DNA of 64,000 nt from Rhizobium giardinii bv. giardinii H152 (GCF_000379605.1 NZ_KB902657.1:74697-138696); one strand, 5' to 3'. Counted from the stretch's first letter, positions 18,550 to 28,327 are shown. A program made the numbers and translations. Notes: generated by a model not told the origin, from the sequence alone.

Positions 18550-19434
18550 ATGACCAAAACCGTCCCAACCTATGACCTCTATGGCGAAAGGGCCGGCAAT
18601 GCGCCGGATTTCTGGTTGCACTGCGAAACGATCCCCTCACGCAGCAGCCTTCACCGCTTCGAGATCGCCCTGCACCGGCATGAGGGCTTCTTCCAGATCC
18701 TGTACATTTCCGGCGGCTCGGGCGATGCGCTGTTCGGCGAAAGACGGCTGACGCTTACCCCGCCCACCATCGTTACGGTGCCGCCGGCCATCGGCCACGG
18801 TTTCAGGTTCTCGCGCGATGTCGACGGGTACGTTTTCACGCTGCTCGCCTCGCACTTAGGCCTTGCCGGCGAGACTGCGCGCTTCGTGGCGGAGCCGCGG
18901 TTGACGCCGCTTGGTGGGGGGGATCCCGACAGCGCTTTCGTGTGCGCCACGCTCGAACGGCTCGCCGCCGAATGGGCCGCCCGACGGAGCGGGCGCACCG
19001 ACCTGATGGAGGCTTACCTCGTCTCGGTGTTGACACTTTCGGCGCGGTTCTGGCGCCGGGACAATCCGGCGGACGGCACGGGCGAGACGGCGCAGCGCAT
19101 GGAGCGCCTGAACGGCCTGATCCAGCAGCATTTTCGCGCCCAGAAGCCGGCTGCCTTCTATGCCGGAGTGTTGGGCATCTCGCCGACCCACCTGAACCGC
19201 ATCGTCAAGGCGGCCACTGGGTTTTCGGCCCACGCCTATATCAGGCGAAAACTGATCGACGAAGCGAAGCGTGAATTGGTCTTCACCGACATGTCAGCGC
19301 AGGAAATTGGCCTGCGGCTCGGCTTTGCCGACCCCGCCTATTTCTCCCGCTATTTTCTGCGCGAGGCGGGCGAGACGCCGCGGGCCTTCCGGCTCACCGA
19401 ACGGGCGCGGCTCGCCGCTCAGTCGTCGGAATAA
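18550..19434 (+). CDS. pobR: AraC-family regulator of pobA (PobR type)
   Basis: A 294-residue AraC regulator with an N-terminal cupin (about 20-130: HRHEGFFQILYISGG, PPAIGHGFRFSRDVDG) and a C-terminal pair of helix-turn-helix units (YAGVLGISPTHLNRIVKAATG and IGLRLGFADPAYFSRYFLRE). Divergent AraC-type PobR proteins activate pobA in response to 4-hydroxybenzoate in many alphaproteobacteria and pseudomonads; the 117-bp spacing to pobA fits this. Its 3' end overlaps the opposite-strand sulfite-oxidase-like pseudogene by 16 nt. Assignment as PobR rests on context plus family type. Confidence 0.88.
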   Translation: MTKTVPTYDLYGERAGNAPDFWLHCETIPSRSSLHRFEIALHRHEGFFQILYISGGSGDALFGERRLTLTPPTIVTVPPAIGHGFRFSRDVDGYVFTLLASHLGLAGETARFVAEPRLTPLGGGDPDSAFVCATLERLAAEWAARRSGRTDLMEAYLVSVLTLSARFWRRDNPADGTGETAQRMERLNGLIQQHFRAQKPAAFYAGVLGISPTHLNRIVKAATGFSAHAYIRRKLIDEAKRELVFTDMSAQEIGLRLGFADPAYFSRYFLREAGETPRAFRLTERARLAAQSSE

Positions 19435-20064
19435 CGCTCCTCGCCCCGGGGAGCGCGGCGCATGTGATAACCGTTGCGCTCCCAGAAACCGGCCTGGTCG
19501 CCGGGCAGGAAATCGATGCGCGTCCGCCACTTGGCGCACTTCCAAAAATAGGGATGCGGCACGACCAACGCATCGGCCGGCCATGTTCGGCGGGGATCGG
19601 CTGGCCTTCCCAATGGGTGGCGAGGATGGCGTCTTCGACGGCGAAATCGGCACGCGGCAGGTTGGTCGTATAACCGTCATAGCCGGTCAGCAGAACGAAA
19701 TCCGCTTCCGGCGCGGCATGGCGAGATCGAGCAGATCGCGGGTCGCCACGCACTCCCACCTGTTGCCGTAGCGCGACCATGTGGTCACGCAATGGATGTC
19801 GGAGAGGCTCCGGCTCCGCGGCAGCGCCAGAAAATCCTTTCACCCGAAAGACTTTGGGTTTCCAGCGCCGTCCGTCACATCGAGCCGCCAGCCTTCCGGA
19901 CGGATGTTTGGTAGCTGGTCGAGCTCGAACACCGGCCGGTTTTTCACCAGTTGTTGGCCGGGGGCGGGCAGTCGGTCTCCGGCCGCGAGATGCGGCCGGT
20001 CAAAAACTTTCCCCTCGTCGGCCCGACGGCGTTTCGTGCGGGTAAGCTCGCTGTCGTCGTCGCA
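19419..20064 (-). pseudogene. Sulfite oxidase-like molybdopterin oxidoreductase, frameshifted
   Basis: Homology runs through at least three frames. It begins with RADEGKVFDRP, GQQLVKNRPVFEL and PNIRPEGWRLDVTD, passes a stop codon, then reads SDIHCVTTWSRYGNRWECVATRD. It then shifts to FVLLTGYDGYTTNLPRADF and LATHWEGQPIPAEHG, and shifts again to VVPHPYFWKCAKW, GDQAGFWERNGYHM and the terminal EERYSDD. The order matches one oxidoreductase of about 220 residues with the molybdenum-ligand Cys in IHCVTTWS. The gene has evidently decayed; the coordinates of the start are approximate. Confidence 0.8.
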
Positions 20065-20124
20065 TGACTGCCTCCTGCCATGATGCAGAAGGTGGGGACG
20101 CGTCCTCATGTCTAACGGATCGCC

Positions 20125-20880
20125 TCAGGCCAGCACCTGCCTGAGCGCCGCCTGCACTTCGCGCATTGCCGGCAGGTAGTGTTCCACCATGTCCTTAGCC
20201 TCTGCATGCGCCGCCGGTGCGCCGATGTTGAGCGCGGCGACCACGCGGCCGCGGGCGTTTTCCAGCGGAACGGCGATGGAGCGCAGGCCAATCTCTAGCT
20301 CCTGGTCGATCAGCGCAAAACCCTCTCTGCGCACGTATGAAAATTCCTGCATCAGCACATCCGGGTCCGTCTTGGTGAAGGGCGTGTTCGCCTTGCGGTC
20401 GGAGGCCTCGACGATCTTGCGCGCCTCCGCCTCCGGCAGGGACGCCAGCAGCACGCGGCCCATCGAGGCACAATACGCGGGCAGGCGCGAGCCCGGCGTC
20501 AGGCTGATCGACATCACGCGCTTCTGCGCCGCGCGCGCCACATAGACGATCTCAGTCCCATCAAGCACGGAGGCGGAAGCGCTCTGCCCAACCTTTTCTG
20601 AAAGCTGATCGAGATAGGGCTGCACCAGCCGCGGCAGTGGCGTCGCAGAGAGGTAGGCATGGCCGAGCCGCAGGATCCTTGGGGTCAACTCGAAGAATTT
20701 TCCGTCATAGGCGGCATAGCCGAGTTCGGCGAGCGTCAGCAGGCAGCGCCGCGCCGTCGCCCGGTCGAGGCCGGTTTCCTTCGAGATATCCGTGATGGTG
20801 AGGCGAGGTTTCGCCTCGCCGAAGGCCTCGATAACCTTCAGCCCCTTGGCAAAACCGCCGATGAAATCCGTTTCTCGCAT
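20125..20880 (-). CDS. pcaR: IclR-family regulator of the beta-ketoadipate pathway
   Basis: A 251-residue IclR protein. The N-terminal winged helix (about 9-70) has ITDISKETGLDRATARRCLLTLAELGY (abbreviated: ISKETGLDRATARRCL). The effector domain follows, with GSRLPAYCASMGRVLLASLP and the conserved SIAVPLENARGRVVAALN region. The PcaR/PcaU/PobR subgroup binds aromatic or ketoadipate effectors. It is divergent from pcaIJF, with a 33-bp inverted repeat in the 264-bp gap. In other bacteria PcaR activates pcaIJ and pcaF with 3-oxoadipate; the same is inferred here. Confidence 0.92.
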   Translation of the reverse strand: MRETDFIGGFAKGLKVIEAFGEAKPRLTITDISKETGLDRATARRCLLTLAELGYAAYDGKFFELTPRILRLGHAYLSATPLPRLVQPYLDQLSEKVGQSASASVLDGTEIVYVARAAQKRVMSISLTPGSRLPAYCASMGRVLLASLPEAEARKIVEASDRKANTPFTKTDPDVLMQEFSYVRREGFALIDQELEIGLRSIAVPLENARGRVVAALNIGAPAAHAEAKDMVEHYLPAMREVQAALRQVLA

Positions 20881-21049
20881 TGCTCATCTCCTGTCATCGG
20901 GTGGCGCTCCAGCCTTCAGACATATCGCGCCGTCTCGGTCTTGCCTTCACCCGCGCATCCGAATGCCGCATGGATCCTCGGCTTAAGGCCGAGGATAACG
21001 TCAGGAGTGGGGCGAACGGCACGACTCATTTGTAAGTTCCTTTAATTTT

Positions 21050-21082
21050 GTGCGTTATTTGAACAAGCGTCAAATAACGCAC
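21050..21082. promoter_or_regulatory. Perfect 13-bp inverted repeat: probable PcaR operator
   Basis: GTGCGTTATTTGA (21050-21062) and TCAAATAACGCAC (21070-21082) are perfect inverted arms around a 7-nt spacer, 62 bp before pcaI. The outer GTGCG...CGCAC and inner TGAAC pattern resembles the IclR-family operators known for PcaR and PcaU (GTTCGATAATCGCAC type). The AT-rich arms in GC-rich surroundings also suit a promoter. Confidence 0.7.
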
Positions 21083-21144
21083 AACAGGGATTGCTGATTT
21101 TCCAGTTTGGATTTACCTCTACTGCCGACATCGGGAGATTTTGC

Positions 21145-21852
21145 ATGAACAAGACCATCAGCAGCCTGGCGGGGGCCGTTTCCGGCATAGGGGACGGAGC
21201 GACCGTGATGATCGGCGGCTTCGGCGGCTCAGGCGCGCCGATCGAGCTCATTCACGCACTCATCGACAAGGGATCGAAAAACCTCACCGTCATCAACAAC
21301 AATGCCGGCAACGGGCGCATCGGCATTGCGGCGATGATCGACGCGGGGATGGTGAAGAAGATGATCTGCTCCTTCCCGCGCTCCAGCGATCCACGCGCCT
21401 TCACGGAAAAATATCTCGCCGGCGAGATCGAGTTGGAGCTGGTGCCGCAGGGAACGCTCGCCGAGCGCATCCGGGCCGGCGGGGCGGGCATTCCCGCCTT
21501 CTACACGCCGACGAGCTTTGGCACGGAACTCGCCAAGGGCAAGCCGGTTGCCGAATTCGATGGCCGCATGTACGTGCAGGAGCGCTGGCTGAAGGCGGAT
21601 TTCGCGCTAATCAAGGCCGAGATCGGCGATACCAACGGCAACCTCACCTACAACAAAGCCGCCCGCAACTTCGGCCCGCTGATGTGCATGGCGGCGGCAA
21701 AGACCATCGTACAGGTCTTGAAACTGGTGAAGCCGGGCGACATCGATCCCGAACAGGTGATCACACCCGGCATCTTCGTCGACCAGGTCGTCAAAGTCGC
21801 CAACCCGAAGCAGGAAGAAGATCTCATCCGCGCAGGAGTGGTTTACGCATGA
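21145..21852 (+). CDS. pcaI: 3-oxoadipate CoA-transferase subunit A
   Basis: A 235-residue alpha subunit of the succinyl-CoA:3-oxoadipate CoA-transferase. It has the glycine-rich CoA-transferase signature GDGATVMIGGFGGSGAP near residue 17, NNNAGNGRIG, and the later EKYLAGEIELELVPQGTLAERIRAGGAGIPAF-type region (abbreviated: ELVPQGTLAERIRAGG). It activates 3-oxoadipate to its CoA ester using succinyl-CoA. The ATG at 21145 follows GGGAG and begins at the conserved MNKTI start, preferred over an upstream in-frame start at 21091. The stop overlaps the pcaJ start by 4 nt (ATGA), consistent with equimolar subunit synthesis. Confidence 0.95.
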   Translation: MNKTISSLAGAVSGIGDGATVMIGGFGGSGAPIELIHALIDKGSKNLTVINNNAGNGRIGIAAMIDAGMVKKMICSFPRSSDPRAFTEKYLAGEIELELVPQGTLAERIRAGGAGIPAFYTPTSFGTELAKGKPVAEFDGRMYVQERWLKADFALIKAEIGDTNGNLTYNKAARNFGPLMCMAAAKTIVQVLKLVKPGDIDPEQVITPGIFVDQVVKVANPKQEEDLIRAGVVYA

Positions 21853-22538
21853 CCGTCGATACCCGTGAGGACATCAAGCTTTCCAATGCACAGATCGCCT
21901 GGCGCGCGGCACAGGACATTTTCGACGGCGCCTATGTCAACCTCGGCATCGGTTTTCCCGAAATGGTGGCGCGCTACCAGCCGCCTGGCCGGGAGGCAAT
22001 CTTCCATACAGAAAACGGCATCCTGGATTTCGGCGAAGCGCCGCCCGCCGGCGAGGAGGACTGGGATCTGATCAATGCCGGCAAGAAGGCTGTGACGCTG
22101 AAGCCGGGTTCCGCCTTCTTCCATCACGCCGACAGTTTCGCCATGGTGCGCGGCGGCCATCTCGATGTGGCGATCCTCGGCGCCTACCAGGTGGCGGAAA
22201 ACGGCGATCTCGCCAATTGGCGCGTTGGCTCGAAGGGCGTACCCGCCGTTGGCGGCGCGATGGACCTCGTGCATGGCGCCAAACAGGTCGTCGTCATCAC
22301 CGAACATGTCACCAAGAACGGCGAGCCGAAGCTGGTGGAAAAATGCACCTTCCCGCTGACCGGCGTCGGCTGCATCACCCGCGTCTATACCAGCCATGCT
22401 GTCATCGACATCTCGGGCGGCCGTTTCGTCCTGCGGGAGAAACTCGGCAGCATGACGATCGAGGAATTGCAGGCGATGACGGGTGCCACGCTCCATGTCG
22501 AAGGCCCCGTCGCCGATCTCGTCGTGCCGGAACTGTGA
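21849..22538 (+). CDS. pcaJ: 3-oxoadipate CoA-transferase subunit B
   Basis: A 229-residue beta subunit. The catalytic Glu lies in the conserved HTENGILDFG, with further family blocks GIGFPEMVARY, LKPGSAFFHHADSFAMVRGGH (abbreviated: SFAMVRGGHLDVAILG) and EKCTFPLTGVGCI. With PcaI it forms the cytoplasmic CoA-transferase of the beta-ketoadipate pathway. The start codon overlaps the pcaI stop; the next gene, pcaF, starts 8 nt downstream with a GAGGA site across the junction, so the three genes form one tight operon. Confidence 0.95.
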   Translation: MTVDTREDIKLSNAQIAWRAAQDIFDGAYVNLGIGFPEMVARYQPPGREAIFHTENGILDFGEAPPAGEEDWDLINAGKKAVTLKPGSAFFHHADSFAMVRGGHLDVAILGAYQVAENGDLANWRVGSKGVPAVGGAMDLVHGAKQVVVITEHVTKNGEPKLVEKCTFPLTGVGCITRVYTSHAVIDISGGRFVLREKLGSMTIEELQAMTGATLHVEGPVADLVVPEL

Positions 22539-22546
22539 GGAAAACC

Positions 22547-23755
22547 ATGAGAGAAGCCTATATCTGCGACTATATCCGCACGCCCATCGGCCGCTTCGGC
22601 GGCTCGCTGTCGTCTGTGCGTGCCGACGATCTCGGCGCGATCCCGCTAAAGGCGCTGTTGGCGAGAAACGCCGGCATTGACTGGGAAGCCGTCGACGACG
22701 TCATCTTCGGCTGCGCCAACCAAGCGGGCGAGGACAATCGCAATGTCGCGCGCATGTCGTCGCTGCTGGCTGGTTTGCCCGTCTCGGTCTCAGGCACGAC
22801 GATCAACCGGCTGTGCGGCTCCGGCATGGATGCCGTCATTGCCGCCGCCCGCGCCATCAAGGCGGGCGAGGCGGAGCTGATGATCGCGGGCGGCGTCGAG
22901 AGCATGAGCCGCGCGCCCTTCGTGCTGCCCAAGGCGGACAGTGCCTTCTCGCGCCATGCGGAAATCCACGACACGACCATCGGCTGGCGTTTCATCAACC
23001 CGCTAATGAAGCAGCAATACGGCGTCGATTCCATGCCGGAGACCGGCGAGAACGTCGCCGCGGATTTCAAGGTGTCTCGCGAGGACCAGGACGCTTTTGC
23101 CCTGCGCTCGCAGGCTAAGGCCGCGGCGGCGCAGGCGAACGGACGACTGGCGACGGAAATCACGCACGTCACCATTCCGCAGCGCAAGGGTGGTTCGACC
23201 GTCGTAGAAAGGGACGAACATCCGCGCGCAACCACGCTGGAAGCGCTCGCCAGGCTCGGCACGCCCTTCAAGAAAGAAGGCGGTACGGTGACGGCCGGCA
23301 ATGCCTCCGGCGTCAATGATGGCGCGGCAGCCCTCATTATCGCGTCTGAAGCAGCGGTGAAAAAGTACGGCCTGACGCCGATCGCCCGCATTCTCGGCGG
23401 TGCCATGGCGGGCGTTCCCCCGCGCATCATGGGCATCGGCCCGGTCTACGCCACGCAGCGCCTCTGCGCGCGCCTCGGCCTGAAACCCACCGATTTCGAC
23501 GTGATCGAACTCAATGAAGCCTTCGCCTCGCAGGGCCTTGCGACGCTGCGCAGCCTCGGCATCGCAGACGATGCCGAGCACGTCAACCCGAACGGCGGCG
23601 CCATCGCGCTCGGTCATCCGCTCGGCATGTCCGGCGCGCGTATCACCGGAACGGCGGCTCTGGAGCTGCAAGTGACGGGCGGGAAGCGCTCGCTCTCCAC
23701 CATGTGCATTGGCGTCGGCCAAGGCATTGCCGTGGCGCTTGAACGAGCAGGCTGA
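22547..23755 (+). CDS. pcaF: 3-oxoadipyl-CoA thiolase
   Basis: A 402-residue thiolase-superfamily enzyme. The acyl-accepting Cys90 lies in NRLCGSGMDAV. The C-terminal motifs NGGAIALGHPLGMSGAR (catalytic His) and MCIGVGQG (second Cys) are intact, and ELNEAFASQ is conserved. The N-terminal REAYICDYIRTPIGRFGG is characteristic of PcaF/PaaJ thiolases rather than acetoacetyl-CoA thiolases. It cleaves 3-oxoadipyl-CoA to succinyl-CoA and acetyl-CoA, the last step of protocatechuate catabolism. It is the last gene of pcaIJF; pntA follows 90 bp downstream and is probably separate. Confidence 0.94.
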   Translation: MREAYICDYIRTPIGRFGGSLSSVRADDLGAIPLKALLARNAGIDWEAVDDVIFGCANQAGEDNRNVARMSSLLAGLPVSVSGTTINRLCGSGMDAVIAAARAIKAGEAELMIAGGVESMSRAPFVLPKADSAFSRHAEIHDTTIGWRFINPLMKQQYGVDSMPETGENVAADFKVSREDQDAFALRSQAKAAAAQANGRLATEITHVTIPQRKGGSTVVERDEHPRATTLEALARLGTPFKKEGGTVTAGNASGVNDGAAALIIASEAAVKKYGLTPIARILGGAMAGVPPRIMGIGPVYATQRLCARLGLKPTDFDVIELNEAFASQGLATLRSLGIADDAEHVNPNGGAIALGHPLGMSGARITGTAALELQVTGGKRSLSTMCIGVGQGIAVALERAG

Positions 23756-23845
23756 GACTGGCAGAGCGCTGCCCATCAGCAGCTAGGCTCCGCACACAAA
23801 TTTGGTGGGGCGGTTAATCCGTCCACATCTGCACTAGGAGATCAT

Positions 23846-25420
23846 ATGCGGATAGGAAGCCCGAGGGAAATAGCACCGAATGAGGGCCGAGTGGCGCTCA
23901 CGCCTGCGACTGCGCAGCAGCTGCAAAAGCTCGGACATGAATGTCTCGTTGAAGCGGATGCGGGGCTTAGCGCAGGCTTTTCCGACGAAGCCTACCGCGC
24001 TGCGGGCGTCACTGTAGTGGACGGCGCTGACGAACTGTTTGCACGGGCGGACGTAGTCGCCAAGGTGGCGCCGCCGACGGCGGACGAAGTAGAAAGGCTT
24101 AGCTCCGGCAAGACTATTATCTCCTTCTTCTACCCGGCCCAGAACAAGGATCTTCTCGAGCTTGCCCAAGGCAAGGGCGCCAATGTCGTTGCCATGGACA
24201 TGGTGCCCCGCATTTCTCGCGCGCAGAAAATGGACGCGCTGTCCTCGATGGCCAACATCGCCGGCTACCGCGCGGTAATCGAGGCGGGCAACAATTTTGG
24301 CCGGTTCTTCACCGGCCAGGTGACGGCGGCCGGCAAGGTGCCGCCGGCGAAGGTGTTGGTGATCGGCGCCGGCGTCGCCGGTCTTGCGGCGATCGGTGTC
24401 GCCACGTCGCTCGGCGCGCAGACCTATGCGTTCGATGTGCGTCCTGAGGTGGCCGAGCAGATCGAGAGCATGGGCGCCGAATTCGTCTATCTCGACTTCG
24501 ACGGCGGTCAGCAGGACGGGGCGGCAACCGGCGGTTACGCGGCCCCCTCTTCGCCGGAGTTCCGCGAGAAGCAGCTTGCCAAGTTCCGTGAGCTCGCGCC
24601 CCAGATCGACATCGTCATCACCACGGCGCTGATCCCCGGTCGCGCTGCGCCAAAGCTCTGGCTTGCCGACATGGTGGCGGCAATGAAGCCCGGATCGGTT
24701 ATCGTCGACCTGGCGGCCGAACGGGGCGGCAACTGTGATCTCACCGTCGTCGGTCAGCGGGTTTTCTCCGACAACGGCGTCGTCGTCATTGGCTACACCG
24801 ATTTCCCGAGCCGCATGGCCGCGCAGGCGTCCACGCTCTATGCCACCAACATTTGTCATATGCTGACGGATCTGACGCCGGGCAAGGATGGCAAGCTCGT
24901 CCATAACATGGAGGACGATGTGATCCGCGGCGCGACCGTCGCCTTCGAGGGGGGCATCACCTATCCGCCGCCACCGCCGAAGATCGCCGCGATTGCGGCG
25001 CAGAGGCCAAAGGAAAAGGTGAAGGAACCCACGCCGGAGGAAAAGCGGGCCATTGAAGCCGCAGCCTTCAAGGCCCAGACGCGGAACCAGCTTGGACTGC
25101 TCGCCATCGGCACGGCGCTACTGCTTGTCGTCGGCGCCTTTGCGCCGCCGGCCTTTATGGGCCACTTCGTCGTCTTCGTGCTCGCCTGCTTCGTCGGTTT
25201 CCAGGTCATCTGGAACGTCTCGCATTCGCTGCACACACCGCTGATGGCCGTTACCAATGCGGTCTCCGGCATCGTCATTCTCGGTGCTCTGCTGCAGATC
25301 GGGTCTGGCAACTGGCTGGTGGTGTTGCTTGCGGCGCTGTCGGTACTGATCGCCACGATCAACATCGTCGGCGGCTTCCTCGTCACGCGGCGCATGCTCG
25401 CCATGTTCCAGAAATCCTGA
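23846..25420 (+). CDS. pntA: Proton-translocating NAD(P) transhydrogenase subunit alpha (PntA, unsplit)
   Basis: A 524-residue alpha subunit. Residues 1-385 form the NAD(H)-binding domain I, with [20 protein letters not shown] at the start (abbreviated: [14 protein letters not shown]), [13 protein letters not shown] as Rossmann loop and [10 protein letters not shown]. About 425-515 contain four hydrophobic segments. Many alphaproteobacteria split this into PntAA and PntAB; here both parts are fused as in enterobacteria. With PntB it transfers hydride from NADH to NADP using the proton gradient, supplying NADPH that PobA and reductive steps can use. An AGGAG site precedes the ATG. Confidence 0.95.
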   Translation: MRIGSPREIAPNEGRVALTPATAQQLQKLGHECLVEADAGLSAGFSDEAYRAAGVTVVDGADELFARADVVAKVAPPTADEVERLSSGKTIISFFYPAQNKDLLELAQGKGANVVAMDMVPRISRAQKMDALSSMANIAGYRAVIEAGNNFGRFFTGQVTAAGKVPPAKVLVIGAGVAGLAAIGVATSLGAQTYAFDVRPEVAEQIESMGAEFVYLDFDGGQQDGAATGGYAAPSSPEFREKQLAKFRELAPQIDIVITTALIPGRAAPKLWLADMVAAMKPGSVIVDLAAERGGNCDLTVVGQRVFSDNGVVVIGYTDFPSRMAAQASTLYATNICHMLTDLTPGKDGKLVHNMEDDVIRGATVAFEGGITYPPPPPKIAAIAAQRPKEKVKEPTPEEKRAIEAAAFKAQTRNQLGLLAIGTALLLVVGAFAPPAFMGHFVVFVLACFVGFQVIWNVSHSLHTPLMAVTNAVSGIVILGALLQIGSGNWLVVLLAALSVLIATINIVGGFLVTRRMLAMFQKS

Positions 25421-25439
25421 TCGGGCAGGGGTAATCATT

Positions 25440-26870
25440 ATGATGATCGGTATCGTATCGGCCGCCTATATTGCGGCAGCCGTCCTCTTCATCCTCTCGC
25501 TCGGCGGGCTTTCGGGCCAAGAAAGCGCCAAGCGTGCCGTCTGGTACGGCATGACAGGCATGGCACTTGCCATTGTCGCCACGGTCTTCGGACCTGAGGT
25601 CGGCAACTGGCTCGTCATCGTCCTGATGATTGCAGGCGGTGCTGTGCTCGGCCACTTCGTCGCCTCTCGCGTCCAAATGACCGAGATGCCGCAACTCGTT
25701 GCTGCACTCCATTCCTTCGTCGGTCTTGCCGCCGTGTTCATCGGCTTCAACGCCCATATCGAAGCGGAAGACGTCGCTGGCCTCGATGCAGCGGCGCGCT
25801 CCGCATTGACCGGCTTTGCCGCAATCCTTGCCTACAAGGTGCCGGTCGAGCTGTCGATCATGAAGGTGGAGGTCTTCCTCGGCGTGTTCATCGGCGCCGT
25901 CACCTTCACCGGTTCCGTCATTGCCTTCGGCAAGCTCGCCGGCAAGGTCGACGGCAAGGCGAAGAAGTTGCCGGGCGGGCATGTCCTCAATGCGGGGGCT
26001 GCACTTCTGTCGCTCGTGCTCCTGGTGCTCTACGTCAACGGCGCCGGAACCTGGACGCTGGTTCTCATGACCCTCGCCGCCTTCTTCATCGGCTATCACC
26101 TGATCATGGGCATCGGCGGCGCCGACATGCCGGTGGTCGTGTCGATGCTGAACTCCTATTCCGGCTGGGCGGCCGCAGCCATTGGCTTCACGCTCGGCAA
26201 CGACCTGTTGATCGTTACCGGCGCGCTGGTCGGCTCGTCGGGCGCAATCCTTTCCTACATTATGTGCAAGGCGATGAACCGCTCCTTCCCGTCGGTCATC
26301 CTCGGCGGTTTCGGTGCGACGACCGGGCCACAGATGGAGATCGTCGGCGAGCAGATCGCCATCGATGCCGACGGTGTTGCCGCCGCCCTCAACGATGCGG
26401 ACTCGGTCGTCATCGTGCCGGGCTACGGCATGGCGGTGGCGCAGGCGCAGCAATCGGTCTCCGAACTGACCCGCAAGCTGCGGGCCGCCGGCAAGACCGT
26501 GCGTTTTGCCATCCACCCCGTCGCCGGCCGCCTGCCGGGCCACATGAACGTGCTGCTTGCCGAAGCCAAGGTCCCCTACGACATCGTTCTCGAAATGGAC
26601 GAGATCAACGAGGATTTCCCGGACACGGACGTCGTCATCGTCATCGGCTCCAATGATATTGTCAACCCGGCCGCCCAGGACGACCCGAACTCGCCCATCG
26701 CCGGCATGCCAGTGCTCGAAGTCTGGAAAGCCAAGCAGGTGTTCGTCTCCAAGCGCGGCCAAGGCACCGGCTATTCGGGGATCGAGAACCCGCTTTTCTA
26801 CAAGGAGAACACGCGGATGTTCTATGGTGATGCCAAGGGTTCAATTAATAAGCTACTTGCGGCTTGTTGA
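25440..26870 (+). CDS. pntB: NAD(P) transhydrogenase subunit beta
   Basis: A 476-residue beta subunit. The N-terminal half has about eight or nine hydrophobic segments of domain II. The C-terminal NADP(H)-binding domain III, from about residue 290, contains [35 protein letters not shown] (abbreviated: [13 protein letters not shown]) and [19 protein letters not shown]. It lies 19 nt behind pntA and is certainly cotranscribed. The start may be either of two adjacent ATGs (25440 or 25443). Confidence 0.95.
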   Translation: MMIGIVSAAYIAAAVLFILSLGGLSGQESAKRAVWYGMTGMALAIVATVFGPEVGNWLVIVLMIAGGAVLGHFVASRVQMTEMPQLVAALHSFVGLAAVFIGFNAHIEAEDVAGLDAAARSALTGFAAILAYKVPVELSIMKVEVFLGVFIGAVTFTGSVIAFGKLAGKVDGKAKKLPGGHVLNAGAALLSLVLLVLYVNGAGTWTLVLMTLAAFFIGYHLIMGIGGADMPVVVSMLNSYSGWAAAAIGFTLGNDLLIVTGALVGSSGAILSYIMCKAMNRSFPSVILGGFGATTGPQMEIVGEQIAIDADGVAAALNDADSVVIVPGYGMAVAQAQQSVSELTRKLRAAGKTVRFAIHPVAGRLPGHMNVLLAEAKVPYDIVLEMDEINEDFPDTDVVIVIGSNDIVNPAAQDDPNSPIAGMPVLEVWKAKQVFVSKRGQGTGYSGIENPLFYKENTRMFYGDAKGSINKLLAAC

Positions 26871-26913
26871 CTCGTCTGATTCCTGTCTGCTCCGAAACGT
26901 CCGCGTCGGCGCT

Positions 26914-27153
26914 CATGAAGTTATTGCTCTCGCATCCAACGGTTGGTCGCATCAAGTCTCACGCGATCGACGAGGTTGCCAAGGTCATTACACAGGTGGT
27001 GGCGAAACATCTTAAGCGTTGCCTGCCGGGGCTTGACGGGCATTTGTCGCTTCAGACAATGCGACATTGGCGGAGCAGTTAACGCCGCCGCACTTGCATT
27101 CGTCGCTCAGCTAATCTCAAGTGACCACGGAGAGCCACGCCAGCAGCCGTAAT
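26914..27153 (+). pseudogene. Unrecognised short gene remnant with one frameshift
   Basis: Frame one from an ATG at 26914 reads MKLLLSHPTVGRIKSHAID, EVAKVITQVVAKHLKRC and LPGLDGHLSLQTM. At about 27059 the reading then makes sense only in another frame, continuing DIGGAVNAAALAFVAQLISSD and stopping at 27153. Joined, this would be a helical protein of about 79 residues. I do not recognise the family. It fills most of the 390-bp gap between pntB and the convergent AraC gene; nothing else is apparent there. Confidence 0.4.
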
Positions 27154-27260
27154 GGACTCGATGTTGCGGGCAGAGTAACCCAAAAGCTGCTGCTACTGGG
27201 CGTGACGTCATCGCCCAATTGTCCAAAGGTCCACTACTCCCGGACCACGGCGCGCCTTGG

Positions 27261-28295
27261 CTACTGTTTTCCAACTTTGAATCTGCGGGCAGGACTTTTG
27301 CCTGTCCAAGCCTTAAACGCCCGTGAGAACACAGTCGATTCGGCGTATCCGAGCGCGGCCGAAATTTCTTCCACCGACACATTGCCCTGCGCCAAATACG
27401 CAGTCGCCATCTGCTCCCGATAGTCCCTTAAAATAGCGCGTATCGAGGCTCCCTCCTCCGAGAGGCGTCGTTGAAGAGTCCGCGGCGTTATCCCCATCTC
27501 CGAAGCAAGGTCGGGTAATTCAACAGGCGAGATTCCCAATCGGACGCTTATTAGAGCCTTTACTTGTTCCGTCGCTGATACCTCCTCGTTGCTCGCCGCT
27601 ATGACCGAGGCCATGTGTTGGTTGAGGATGTTAATGAACTCCCTGTCTTCAACCCTATATTGTCGATCAGCATCCCGCGGATCAATGATTATACAGTTCC
27701 TAGTCTGACCGAAACGCACTGGCGCCCCGAAGATGCGCTGCAGTGCAGCTTCCTGGCCGACAGACGTGTGTTCGAGATGGACCTCCAACGGCCGCCAGTT
27801 GCTGTCGAAGGCTGCTTGGATCTGGCTGCATATGCACGCAAGAGTAAACTCGGTGTCCTGCCTGAGGAGGCTCTTTGGTTTAATGTCGTCGTGGACTTTA
27901 TAGCTACACATCAAGCCTTCCGGGGAGAGCTGAACCGAGAAGGTCGTCGCTGTTTGAAACGCTGTGGCGTAACGTGCATAGTAGCTCAGAGCGGAGCCAA
28001 TCGAACTTGCTTGCATCAGAAGCAAGCCTATTGGCCAGAGATCACCGGGACGCAACGCGAAGCCGAGCCGAGCGCCCAGCACTGGGTCTTCAAACGTCCT
28101 CGCGGCGTCCTCAAAGAATTCCAAGTAGTCACGCATATCGACACGTGCATTCGGATTGCCAATACGCGCGTCCGAAAGGCCGTGACGTGTAAGCAATGCT
28201 TTCAAGTGTGTGCCAGCTCTCGGCAGATTCTGAATGATCGCCTGCAAAACGAACACTCGAATGGATGCCGGCCGGCGCTTGATGCTAAGCACCAT
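27261..28295 (-). CDS. AraC-family transcriptional regulator with Arabinose_bd-type N-terminal domain (copy 2)
   Basis: A 344-residue paralogue of the regulator at 6976-8049, alike along its whole length. Shared blocks include RVFVLQ, LSDARIGNP, DPVLGARLGFALRPGDLWPIG and EFTLACICSQI. The C-terminal double helix-turn-helix shows ASEMGITPRTLQRRLSEEG and ISAALGYAESTVFSRAFKAW. It is divergent from a second APC permease gene 125 bp away, the same arrangement as copy 1, so each regulator likely controls its own permease/aminotransferase/ALDH set. Confidence 0.9.
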   Translation of the reverse strand: MVLSIKRRPASIRVFVLQAIIQNLPRAGTHLKALLTRHGLSDARIGNPNARVDMRDYLEFFEDAARTFEDPVLGARLGFALRPGDLWPIGLLLMQASSIGSALSYYARYATAFQTATTFSVQLSPEGLMCSYKVHDDIKPKSLLRQDTEFTLACICSQIQAAFDSNWRPLEVHLEHTSVGQEAALQRIFGAPVRFGQTRNCIIIDPRDADRQYRVEDREFINILNQHMASVIAASNEEVSATEQVKALISVRLGISPVELPDLASEMGITPRTLQRRLSEEGASIRAILRDYREQMATAYLAQGNVSVEEISAALGYAESTVFSRAFKAWTGKSPARRFKVGKQ

Positions 28296-28327
28296 CCGAC
28301 CCTCTATTTGCAGCGTTTGTCGTAAAT

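Noticed and set aside
21141-21848. Long plus-strand frame across pcaI that continues into pcaJ
   Set aside because: The part over pcaI is an Arg/His-rich shadow frame of pcaI; the true pcaJ starts at 21849 with an ATGA overlap.
25383-26762. 459-residue minus-strand open frame opposite pntB
   Set aside because: His/Asp-rich antisense shadow typical of GC-rich DNA; pntB on the plus strand has full family motifs.
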